Source: Bryobacterales bacterium
GTDB lineage: Bacteria > Acidobacteriota > Terriglobia > Bryobacterales > Bryobacteraceae
Assembly (NCBI GenBank): GCA_016721425.1
Contig: JADKID010000007.1
Span: 1-64,000 of the forward strand
Reading direction: 5' to 3'
DNA: 64,000 nucleotides
Positions 16,648-24,821 of this stretch are shown here, piece after piece. Made by a program: the position numbers and the translations under genes. The notes below the pieces were generated by a model that had not been told where the DNA came from, ran no database searches, and was given only the letters and a program-made list of their open reading frames with translations. The first letter of the stretch is position 1. Every line of letters begins with the position of its first letter.

Positions 16648-19600
16648 AGCGGATTGTGATGGCGCTGTGGCTGATCTTGGCGGCGGGAGCGGCGCTCCTG
16701 ACGGCATCCGGGCAAGCCCCGGCCGCGGGCCGGGCGCCTTCGGCGATGGAAGTGCTGATCCGCAAAGCGCGAGCGCTGGAGGGGCGGGGCCGTCTGGATC
16801 TTGCGTCGCAGACCTGGCGGCAGATTCTGGTGACGGAGCCGGATCAGGCGGAGGCGTTGGCCGGGATGGCCCGCTGGGCGCACCAGAACAACAGGGCGGA
16901 CGAAGCACGGGGCTACGAAGAGCGGCTGAAGCGGCTGGGCAAGGTGGATCCGTCGCAGTTCCGGACCGAGCCGGTGAAGAACTACAGCGCGCAGGCTCCG
17001 AAGCTGGAGGAGGCTGGGCGTCTGGCGAGAAACAAGCAGTTTGGCGAGGCAATGCGGATCTACCGGGAGGTTTTCGGAGACGATCCGCCGCCCGGTGGCT
17101 GGGCACTGGCCTACTACGAGACGCTGGCGTCGACGCCGGACGGTTTGCGGCCGGCGACGGCCGGGCTGCAGAAGCTGATGGAGCGATTTCCGGAGTCGGC
17201 GCAGTACCGTCTGGCGCTGGGCCGCTTGTGGAGCTACCGGCCGGAGACGCGGGCTGCCGGCATCAAGCTGCTGGAGGGGGTTGCGGGGCCGGGGGCAGGT
17301 GGTGAGGAGGCCCGTTTGGCGTGGCGCCAGGCGCTGATCTGGGATGGTCCGAAGCCGGCCAACCGGGCATCAATGACCAGCTACGTTGCCCGTTATCAGG
17401 ATGCGGATGTGGAGAAGATGCTGCGCCAGACGCCGGCGGCGGAACCGGTGCGCGCGGTGCAGATGAGCGTGGCCGAGCAGAGCGCCTTCGCGCTGATGAA
17501 TGCCGGAAAAATGGAAGAAGCCCAGACGGCTTTTGAGGAGATCCTGAAGAACTCGCCGCGCAGCGCAGCGGCTCTCGCCGGTCTGGGTTACGTGGCGATG
17601 AAGAAGGAGGAGTTTGCCTCGGCAGTTGAGTATTTTGAGGTGGCGAAGGCGGCGGCGCCGGAAAACAAAGCGGTGAAGGAAGCGCTGGATACCTCGCGGT
17701 TCTTCCTTTACCAGCAATCGGGCACGCGGGCGATGAACGCGGGCGAGCTAGCCAGGGCCAAGGGTGATTTCCAGGAAGCGCTAACACTGAGGCCCTCTGA
17801 TCTGGGTGCGTTACAGGGGCTGGGTGGAACGCTGATGAAGATGGGCGACTATGCGGGCGCGGCTCCGGTGTACGAGAAGCTGGTGAAGGCCAAGGCGGAT
17901 GACGCGGAGCTGTGGCGCAATCTCTTCCAGGCTCGGTTGGCGGCTTCGGGGCCGAAGGCGAGCCTGGCGCTGCTGAAGCAGATGCCGGTGGGCGTGTTGC
18001 GGACATTGATGGGGCAGGCGAGCTTCCAACTGATGGTGGCGACGGCGCAATCTGTGAGTGGCGAGCGTCTGGAGGCGGAGAGGATTGTTGCCGCGGTGCA
18101 GGAAAAGGCCAAGGCCGATCCGCTGACGCTGGGGGCGCAACAGCAGATGGAACTGGCGGGCTTGCTCCTGTCGATGGGGCGTTCGGTGGAGGCCGAGAGC
18201 TATTACCGTTCGGCGGCGCGCATTGATGCGGGCAACGTGATTGCCTGGGAGGGATTACTGGGGGTTCTGTTACAGACGAGCCGCGATGAGGCGGCGTATG
18301 AAGCGTTGCGGGCTATTCCGGCGAAGACCTATGAGGAAGGGCTCGCACGGCCGAATTTTCTGCGATCGGCGGCGCTGCTGCAATCGAAGTTCGGACGTCC
18401 GGAGAAGGCCGAGGAACTGCTGGCGCGGTTGTTGAAGTCCGACATTCCGGCGCCGGAACGCAGTTCGGCTTTGCTGATGATGGCCAGCACGCTGCTGGCC
18501 AAAGGCGACGCAGCTCAGGCAGACGAGATGGCGTCGCGCCTGGTGGAATCCGATCCGCTGAATTCCGATGCGTGGAAGATCCTGCTGGCGGCGAAACAGC
18601 AGAGAAAGCTGCCGGGTGAGGCAGCCGCGGCGGTGAAGCGGATACCGCCGGCGGTACGGGCAAGCCTGGAACAGGACCCGGATTTCATCGGGTTGGCTGC
18701 GACGTTGCAGGAGGCTGCCGGTGATACGGAAGGCGCGCTGCAGGGTGTGCGGTCGGCGATGGACCGATACGCGCAACTGAAGAAACAGCCTCCGGTTGGG
18801 CTGCAACTGCAGTTCTGCTGGCTGTTGTTAAACGGAAATGGCGACGAACGGGAACTCCATGCGACGCTGGCGGCGTTGCGGGTGCGCCAGGATCTGACGG
18901 CGGAGCAGGAGAAGACGTCGCAGGATATTTGGAGCGTGTGGAGCCGGCGGCGGGCCGATGCTGCCCGGAAGGAAGGGGATCTGCGGCGTTGCGTGGCGAT
19001 ATTGGAAGCGGCCAGCCGGCTGATGCCGCGTGATGCGGCGCTGAAGAGCGACCTGGCGGGGGCTTGGCTGGAGGCGGGAGAGGGTCAGAGGGCGATGGCG
19101 CTTTATCGCTCACTTCTGAATGAGGGCTCTTCGGCCGACGATTTCGCGGGTGCGATTGGGGCAGCGTTGGCCCAACATGACCCGGTAGGAGCAACGTGGC
19201 TGGAGGCAGGATTACGCAAGTATCCAAGAGATGCGCGAATTCTGAATCTTGCGGGCCAGCAGGCGGCGCAGCGCGGTGACTATGCGAGGGCGGAGCGTTT
19301 CTGGCGCGAGGCGCTGGCCTTGAAAGGGATCACTCCGTCCTCGATTCCCGGCATGCCGGCCGTGGCTGTTTCGCCGGAGCAGCAGTTGGAGAAGTTGCTG
19401 GTGGGCGAGCCGTTGCCGCCAGCGACGGCGACCAATCGCGGGACGCAGACAGCGGTGAATCTGCCTCCGGTGCCGGCGCCAGTGGCAACTCCACCGGTCA
19501 CCTATACGCCCGATCCGCTCTCGATACCACCGAGAGGGGCGAAGGCTCCAACGTGGAGCGCGCCCTCGATGGCGAACACGGCGCCTCCGCGGGATGCTGC

Positions 19601-20810
19601 GCCGTATACGGGCGCGCCGGCGGCGGCTGCCATTGATCCCAAGAAGCCGGTGTTGTTGGAGGATCAGGTGCGGGAGCAGCTCAATGCGCTGGAGGGCCGC
19701 AACGCGCCGTATTTCGGTGCAGGCGCCGTGGTCCAGGGACGGGATGGACGGTCTGGATTCGAAAAGAGATCTCTCCAGGAAGGTACGTTTGAGGCCAGCT
19801 ATGTATTCGGAGAGAAGGTGCGCGCGGGCGTGGTGGCGCTTCCGGTAACGGTAAGCAGCGGCGCCTCCGACGGGACTTCTGAGTTACGGCTCGGCATGAT
19901 GCCGAAGGGCGTTGCGTTCGATTCGATCACCGCCAGTGGCGTCGGCGCGGAGGGGCAGATCTCGACGGCGACATTCGGGTTGCGCGGCGGCACGACGCCG
20001 CGTAGTTTCCTGGTGCCGAACTGGGTGGGCGCGATGCGTTTCCGGCCGGCCAACGGTCCGATCACGGTCTCGCTGTCCCGGGAAGCCCTCCGGGACACTC
20101 TGCTTTCTTTTGCGGGTATCCGCGATTCGGTCAGCAAGCAGGTTTGGGGCGGCGTGGTGGCCAACAACGCGAGCCTGCGGGCCGATTTTGGCAGCGAAGA
20201 CCAGGGATTCTATCTGGGCGGCGGCTATCAGACACTGCGCGGGAAGAACGTTGCCACCAACACAAGGCTGGACGTGATGTTGGGCGGCTACAAGAGGGTA
20301 CTGGTGAAGTCGAATGGCGCGCTGACGGTGGGCGGTTTTGCCACCGGGATGACTTACGACAAGAACCTACGGTTTTTCACGTTTGGCCATGGCGGCTACT
20401 TCAGCCCGCAGCGCTACATCCTTTTCAGTGTGCCGGTGGCATGGCGAGGCGTGTGGAACCGCCAATTTGAATACTCGGTTTCCGGCAGTATGGGGCCGCA
20501 GACATTCCGGGAAGACTCGTCGGCCTATTTCCCGACCCTGCCGCAGTTGCAGGGCCGCAACGGGCCGTACTATCCGGAGTTCAGCAGCACGGGCCTGAAC
20601 TACAGCCTGGACATGCGAGGTAACTACATGTTGAGCCCGCACTGGTTTCTGAGTGGAGCGCTGAACGTCAACAACGCACGCAATTTCTCGTCGCAGTCGC
20701 TGACGATTCAACTACGCTATTCACCAAAGCCGCAGTTCCTGGGCCGCGACTACGTGTTGCCCTCGGTGCCGGACTGGCGGGGTCAGCAACCCTTCCACCT
20801 GGGGTACTAA
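16641..20810 (+). CDS. bcsC: BcsC-type cellulose exporter: TPR domain plus outer-membrane barrel
   Basis: 1389 residues, longer than E. coli BcsC (about 1157). A signal peptide (IVMALWLILAAGAALLTASG) is followed by a long alpha-solenoid of TPR repeats (for example AQTAFEEILKNSPRSAAALAGLGYVAM and ALTLRPSDLGALQGLGGTLMKMGDY) to about residue 900. A Pro-rich linker (PPVPAPVATPPVTYTPDP) comes next, then the BcsC C-terminal barrel from about residue 1010 (FEASYVFGEKVRAGVVALPV, GGVVANNASLRADFG, YSLDMRGNYMLSPHWFLSG). It ends in aromatic/tyrosine strands as outer-membrane proteins do. It carries cellulose through the periplasm and outer membrane. It overlaps bcsZ and precedes a TIGR03437-type gene by 10 bases. 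Confidence 0.93.
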   Translation: MLKRIVMALWLILAAGAALLTASGQAPAAGRAPSAMEVLIRKARALEGRGRLDLASQTWRQILVTEPDQAEALAGMARWAHQNNRADEARGYEERLKRLGKVDPSQFRTEPVKNYSAQAPKLEEAGRLARNKQFGEAMRIYREVFGDDPPPGGWALAYYETLASTPDGLRPATAGLQKLMERFPESAQYRLALGRLWSYRPETRAAGIKLLEGVAGPGAGGEEARLAWRQALIWDGPKPANRASMTSYVARYQDADVEKMLRQTPAAEPVRAVQMSVAEQSAFALMNAGKMEEAQTAFEEILKNSPRSAAALAGLGYVAMKKEEFASAVEYFEVAKAAAPENKAVKEALDTSRFFLYQQSGTRAMNAGELARAKGDFQEALTLRPSDLGALQGLGGTLMKMGDYAGAAPVYEKLVKAKADDAELWRNLFQARLAASGPKASLALLKQMPVGVLRTLMGQASFQLMVATAQSVSGERLEAERIVAAVQEKAKADPLTLGAQQQMELAGLLLSMGRSVEAESYYRSAARIDAGNVIAWEGLLGVLLQTSRDEAAYEALRAIPAKTYEEGLARPNFLRSAALLQSKFGRPEKAEELLARLLKSDIPAPERSSALLMMASTLLAKGDAAQADEMASRLVESDPLNSDAWKILLAAKQQRKLPGEAAAAVKRIPPAVRASLEQDPDFIGLAATLQEAAGDTEGALQGVRSAMDRYAQLKKQPPVGLQLQFCWLLLNGNGDERELHATLAALRVRQDLTAEQEKTSQDIWSVWSRRRADAARKEGDLRRCVAILEAASRLMPRDAALKSDLAGAWLEAGEGQRAMALYRSLLNEGSSADDFAGAIGAALAQHDPVGATWLEAGLRKYPRDARILNLAGQQAAQRGDYARAERFWREALALKGITPSSIPGMPAVAVSPEQQLEKLLVGEPLPPATATNRGTQTAVNLPPVPAPVATPPVTYTPDPLSIPPRGAKAPTWSAPSMANTAPPRDAAPYTGAPAAAAIDPKKPVLLEDQVREQLNALEGRNAPYFGAGAVVQGRDGRSGFEKRSLQEGTFEASYVFGEKVRAGVVALPVTVSSGASDGTSELRLGMMPKGVAFDSITASGVGAEGQISTATFGLRGGTTPRSFLVPNWVGAMRFRPANGPITVSLSREALRDTLLSFAGIRDSVSKQVWGGVVANNASLRADFGSEDQGFYLGGGYQTLRGKNVATNTRLDVMLGGYKRVLVKSNGALTVGGFATGMTYDKNLRFFTFGHGGYFSPQRYILFSVPVAWRGVWNRQFEYSVSGSMGPQTFREDSSAYFPTLPQLQGRNGPYYPEFSSTGLNYSLDMRGNYMLSPHWFLSGALNVNNARNFSSQSLTIQLRYSPKPQFLGRDYVLPSVPDWRGQQPFHLGY

Positions 20811-20820
20811 TCGAGAACCG

Positions 20821-22908
20821 ATGAGAACCTTTGTCCTACTCCTGATCTGCGCGAGCGTGAGCGGCTGGGCTCAGTCTCCGATGGCCTGCAAGCGGGTGGA
20901 TCAGCCCATGACCGCGCGGGCGGAGGGCGTGTCCGAATTGATCAGCGACATTGTGCTGTCCTGCACCGGCGGCGTGCCTGCCGGCAAAGGGCAGCGCGTG
21001 CCTGAGTATCAGGTTCTAGTTACGGCGAATACGGCGATATTGAGCAGAGAACTTGTCGCGACGGTGTTCCCGGGCTGGGGCAGAGTGGAGGCCTTACTCC
21101 TGGTGGACGAGCCGCAAATGGAATCGCAGGTGGCGTGTGAGCCGGAGGTGGGCGAAGAGAGTTGTCCGCGCTACGGCGGCGAGACCGGAGCGAACGTCTT
21201 TCAAGCGAGGCCGCTGCAAGAAAACGCGATCGTGTTTCAGGCAGTGCCGATTGACCCGCCGGGCGACCAGGGGGAGCGGATCGTGCGGATTACGAATCTG
21301 CGGGCCCGGCCCAGCGCGCTCCTCAGTGAAGATGGTCCGCCGCAGGTAACGACGGAAGTATCCGTGTTCCAGTGGGATGGGGACAGAGTTTCAGTGGACA
21401 ATGCGAATCGGCTGAGTGCGCGGGCCCTGCCGGCGGTGCACTTTTCCGTTCGGTCGGCATTCAATGAGGACCCGGGCGCGGACAAGCCGGCTCTGGTTCT
21501 GACTCCATCGCTTGTGCCGAAGACCGATCCGGACGCCAGCCGCGGATTTCTGCTTCGATTCGCGGAAGGGTTCTCGTCGGCGTTCCGGCGGAGGAATATT
21601 GCCACCAGCGGGTTTGATCCGACCTTCATCGTCAGCCAGGCGATTCCGGGTGCGGTGCTCCAGACGGAGACTGGCTTTTTCAATGACACGTTCCCGAAGG
21701 AGAGCGGGCTCAACCTGGCGGGTCTGGCCGACACGGGTACGCGGCTGCGCGTCGTGTTCACCAATATCCCGACGGGCGTTCAGGTCTGGGTGAGCACCAG
21801 GGATGTGGCCGGCTCCACCAACTACGACAAGGACTCGCCCCGTGCGTTGCTCACGTATGCGGACCTGCAGGGTGGCGGGCCATTTTCCCTGGTCAACCCG
21901 TGGTTGGAATCGGGATATGCGCAACTTTACATCGATGGGGCGTCGGCGTCTGCGACCTGGGAGGTGGTGACTGCCGATCCGTCCCGAGTGGAAGATCTGT
22001 ACTTTTCGGTGGCGCTGACGTCGCAGGGGGGCAACCTGCGCACGGGCGCGGCGCTGCTGACCGCTACCATTGCGCCGGTGGATGCTCCGCTGGCGGCAAC
22101 CGAAACGGTGCAGCCGACTCCGGCCTTTGCCCAACTGGTTGAGTTGGTGCCGCAGCCGGCGTTCTCGATCGTGAATACGTTGCCGGGGCCACGTGCCACG
22201 GTCTCCAATGCGGCCAGCTATTCCGCCAGTGCGGTGGCGCCGGGTTCTCAGGCGCTCCTGGTTGTTCCGGGCATGAACGCCTCGCCTGTAGAGGCGGAGG
22301 GTGATCCGGTGACCCTGTTGGGTGGCGTCACAGTCACGATGATAGACAGTGTAGGATTGGGCGCGGCATGTAAGATATTCAGTGTGGACGGCGCCACGGT
22401 GCGCTTCCTGGTGGACCCGCGTGCGCGCGGCGGTCTGGCGGTTGTCAACGTCACCTATCAGGGCCGGCCCGCGGCCACGGGCACCTTTTCCATCGCCACC
22501 ATCGCTCCCGGTCTCTTCTCTGCTGCCGGTAAGGGGCAGGGCGTCGCGCGGGGCGAGTGGGTGAAGACGAACGGAGGTACGCAGGTGGCGGCTCCGCTGG
22601 CGGCTTTCGATCCGGCGTCGGGCGAGTGGAATGCGAGTCCGGTGGACGTAACCGCGGGGACGGACGGCGTCTTCCTGACGCTCTACGGCACTGGCTTCCG
22701 CAACCGGCGCGCCTTGAGCTGGGTGACCGTGGAGGTAGGGGGGGTGAATGTGGCGCCCACTTTTGCGGAGGCGCACCCGGATCTGGTCGGTGTGGATCAG
22801 CTCAATATCGGACCGCTGCCCAGAACGCTGGTTGGCAAGGGACTGGTGGACGTGGTGCTCTCGGTAGAGGGTAAGCTCGCCAATCGCGTGCAGGTGCTGC
22901 TTAAATAG
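20821..22908 (+). CDS. Secreted TIGR03437-type protein at the end of the cellulose operon
   Basis: 695 residues with signal peptide (MRTFVLLLICASVSGWAQ). The N-terminal 450 residues are beta-rich and unassigned. From about residue 450 the sequence fits the Solibacter-typical TIGR03437 C-terminal domain: ATVSNAASYSASAVAPGS, TIAPGLFSAAGKGQGVARG, VFLTLYGTGFRNR and VDQLNIGPLPRTL. It starts 10 bases after bcsC on the same strand, so it is very probably co-transcribed with the cellulose genes. A cell-surface role in the cellulose matrix is inference. It overlaps aguA by eight bases, convergently. Confidence 0.8.
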   Translation: MRTFVLLLICASVSGWAQSPMACKRVDQPMTARAEGVSELISDIVLSCTGGVPAGKGQRVPEYQVLVTANTAILSRELVATVFPGWGRVEALLLVDEPQMESQVACEPEVGEESCPRYGGETGANVFQARPLQENAIVFQAVPIDPPGDQGERIVRITNLRARPSALLSEDGPPQVTTEVSVFQWDGDRVSVDNANRLSARALPAVHFSVRSAFNEDPGADKPALVLTPSLVPKTDPDASRGFLLRFAEGFSSAFRRRNIATSGFDPTFIVSQAIPGAVLQTETGFFNDTFPKESGLNLAGLADTGTRLRVVFTNIPTGVQVWVSTRDVAGSTNYDKDSPRALLTYADLQGGGPFSLVNPWLESGYAQLYIDGASASATWEVVTADPSRVEDLYFSVALTSQGGNLRTGAALLTATIAPVDAPLAATETVQPTPAFAQLVELVPQPAFSIVNTLPGPRATVSNAASYSASAVAPGSQALLVVPGMNASPVEAEGDPVTLLGGVTVTMIDSVGLGAACKIFSVDGATVRFLVDPRARGGLAVVNVTYQGRPAATGTFSIATIAPGLFSAAGKGQGVARGEWVKTNGGTQVAAPLAAFDPASGEWNASPVDVTAGTDGVFLTLYGTGFRNRRALSWVTVEVGGVNVAPTFAEAHPDLVGVDQLNIGPLPRTLVGKGLVDVVLSVEGKLANRVQVLLK

Positions 22909-23908
22909 GCTCCTGCATCGTGCCGCAGTGCAACGTGCCGAGACCGAGAACGAGATCGACGCAGTGGATGCCGATGACGTCTCGCCCCGGGAAAAGCTTC
23001 GCCAGGGTGTTCAGCGCGATGCGGTCGTTCGGGTCGTGGAAAGTGGGCACCAGCACGACACCGTTGGCGATGTAGAAGTTGGCATACGAGGCCGGCAGGC
23101 GCTGGCGATCGTACCAGACGGGCCGCGGCATGGGGAGCTCCACGATACGAAGCTTGGTACGGCGCAGGAGAGCTAAGTTCTCCTGGAGCGGCCCGTAGTT
23201 GGCGTCGGCGCGATCCTCCTCCACCACAGTGACCACCGTCCGTTCATTGGTGAAGCGCGCCAGGTCATCCACATGGCCGTGCGTGTCATCACCGGTGATG
23301 CCGCGATTGAGCCAGATCACCTTCTGCACACCGAGGTAGCCGTCAAAGAGCGCTTCGAGTTGGTCCCTCTCGATGCCCGGATTGCGCGCCTGGATGTCGC
23401 TGAGCAGGCACTCTTCCGTGGTGAGCATCAGGCCGGCGCCATTGACGTCGATGCTGCCGCCCTCCAGCACCACGCGCGTGCCATTCCAGCCGGGCTGCAC
23501 CACCGGGACCTTGGAGAACCGCGCCGCGCGTTCGCCGGCCTTGTCATCGTTCTGCCAGTCGGCGTACTTGGCCCAGCCGTTGAACTGCCATTTGGTGGCG
23601 GCCTTGGCGCCGTCCTCGCTTTTGACGTAGAGCGGGCAATAGTCCCGAGTCCAACTACGGTTGGTGGCCGCCGTCACAAAGCGGACGTTGGCATTCCAGG
23701 CGCCCGCCTTGCGGAGGAGAGCCTTGGCCTGCGGCTGTACGGCGGCCGGCGCGAGAATGCGAACCTGTTCCCGCCGCGAGAGGATACGGACGATCTCGGC
23801 GTAGAGGTAGGGGACGGGCTCGAACTTGCCGGGCCAGTCTGAGAGCTCGTGCGGCCAGCCGAGCCACGTGGCCTCGTGCGGCGCCCATTCAGCGGGCATG
23901 CGGTACAT
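22901..23908 (-). CDS. aguA: Agmatine deiminase
   Basis: 335 residues of the peptidyl-arginine-deiminase-like guanidino-modifying family; converts agmatine to N-carbamoylputrescine and ammonia. Catalytic features: the nucleophile Cys328 in GTLHCGTMQ, the His motif DDTHGHVDDLARF, and the N-terminal MPAEWAPHEATWLGWPH block typical of AguA. It follows aguB directly (aguB stop 23911-23909, this ATG 23908-23906), so the two enzymes form a putrescine-synthesis operon from arginine-derived agmatine. Confidence 0.93.
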   Translation of the reverse strand: MYRMPAEWAPHEATWLGWPHELSDWPGKFEPVPYLYAEIVRILSRREQVRILAPAAVQPQAKALLRKAGAWNANVRFVTAATNRSWTRDYCPLYVKSEDGAKAATKWQFNGWAKYADWQNDDKAGERAARFSKVPVVQPGWNGTRVVLEGGSIDVNGAGLMLTTEECLLSDIQARNPGIERDQLEALFDGYLGVQKVIWLNRGITGDDTHGHVDDLARFTNERTVVTVVEEDRADANYGPLQENLALLRRTKLRIVELPMPRPVWYDRQRLPASYANFYIANGVVLVPTFHDPNDRIALNTLAKLFPGRDVIGIHCVDLVLGLGTLHCGTMQEPI

Positions 23909-24805
23909 CTACTTGCCCTCCAGCCAGCGTTCGGTGATGCCGCCAAAGGAATCGATGCGGCGGTCGCGGAAGAAGGGCCAGTTGCGTCGGACCTCCTCGA
24001 TGCGCCGGCGGTCGCACTCGACAACGAGGATCTCCTCGCGATCGGTGGAGGCCTCGGCCACCATCACGCCGAACGGATCGGCGACGAAGCTGTTGCCCCA
24101 GAACTCCAGGCCGTGCTCGGGCGTGCCTTCGAAGCCGATGCGATTCACGGCGGCGACATAGATGCCGTTGGCGATGGCGTGGCCGCGCTGCACGGTGCGC
24201 CAGGCATCGAGCTGAGCCGCACCGTACTGCGCCTTCTCCGCCGGGTGCCAGCCGATGGCCGTGGGATAGAACAAAACGTCGGCGCCCTGCATGGCGGTCA
24301 GGCGGGCGCCTTCGGGATACCACTGATCCCAGCAGATCAGCACGCCGATGCGTCCAAAGGGCGTGTCGAAGTTTCTGAAGCCGAGATCTCCCGGTGTGAA
24401 GTAGAACTTCTCGTAGAACAGCGGATCGTCCGGGATGTGCATCTTGCGGTAGATGCCGGCGAGCGATCCATCGGCGTTCAGGATGGCGGCGGTGTTGTGG
24501 TAGAGGCCCGCGGCGCGACGTTCAAACAGGCTGGCGATGATGACCACGCCGAGCTCTTTGGCGATGCGCGCTAGTGTGTCCGTGGAGCCGCCGGGGATCG
24601 TTTCCGCCAAATCGAACAACTCGGCACATTCTTCCCGGCAGAAATACTGCGATCGGAAAAGCTCCTGGAGGCAGATGATCTGCGCCCCCCGCGCGGCGGC
24701 CTCCCGCACCTGCGCCACGGCTTTATCGAGGTTCTCTGCGGGGTCTGTGGAACAGGCCATCTGTGCGAGGCCGAGACGAAACTGGCTACCGGAATGCCCA
24801 ATCAT
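23909..24805 (-). CDS. aguB: N-carbamoylputrescine amidohydrolase
   Basis: 298-residue nitrilase-superfamily enzyme that hydrolyses N-carbamoylputrescine to putrescine, CO2 and ammonia. The start MIGHSGSQFRLGLAQM is chosen because the family opens with a VALVQMA-type strand; longer forms run into the antisense of the divergent gene. Catalytic triad: Glu in CLQELFRSQYF, Lys in IYRKMHIPDD and Cys in GVLICWDQWYPE. Its start is 16 bases from the ATG of a divergent M14 peptidase, so the promoters of both must lie within coding sequence or overlap. Confidence 0.93.
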   Translation of the reverse strand: MIGHSGSQFRLGLAQMACSTDPAENLDKAVAQVREAAARGAQIICLQELFRSQYFCREECAELFDLAETIPGGSTDTLARIAKELGVVIIASLFERRAAGLYHNTAAILNADGSLAGIYRKMHIPDDPLFYEKFYFTPGDLGFRNFDTPFGRIGVLICWDQWYPEGARLTAMQGADVLFYPTAIGWHPAEKAQYGAAQLDAWRTVQRGHAIANGIYVAAVNRIGFEGTPEHGLEFWGNSFVADPFGVMVAEASTDREEILVVECDRRRIEEVRRNWPFFRDRRIDSFGGITERWLEGK

Positions 24806-24821
24806 CTTATGATTGTTCCAT

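Noticed and set aside
21391..22776. 461-codon minus-strand frame
   Set aside because: Antisense of the TIGR03437-type gene, Arg-rich and motif-free.
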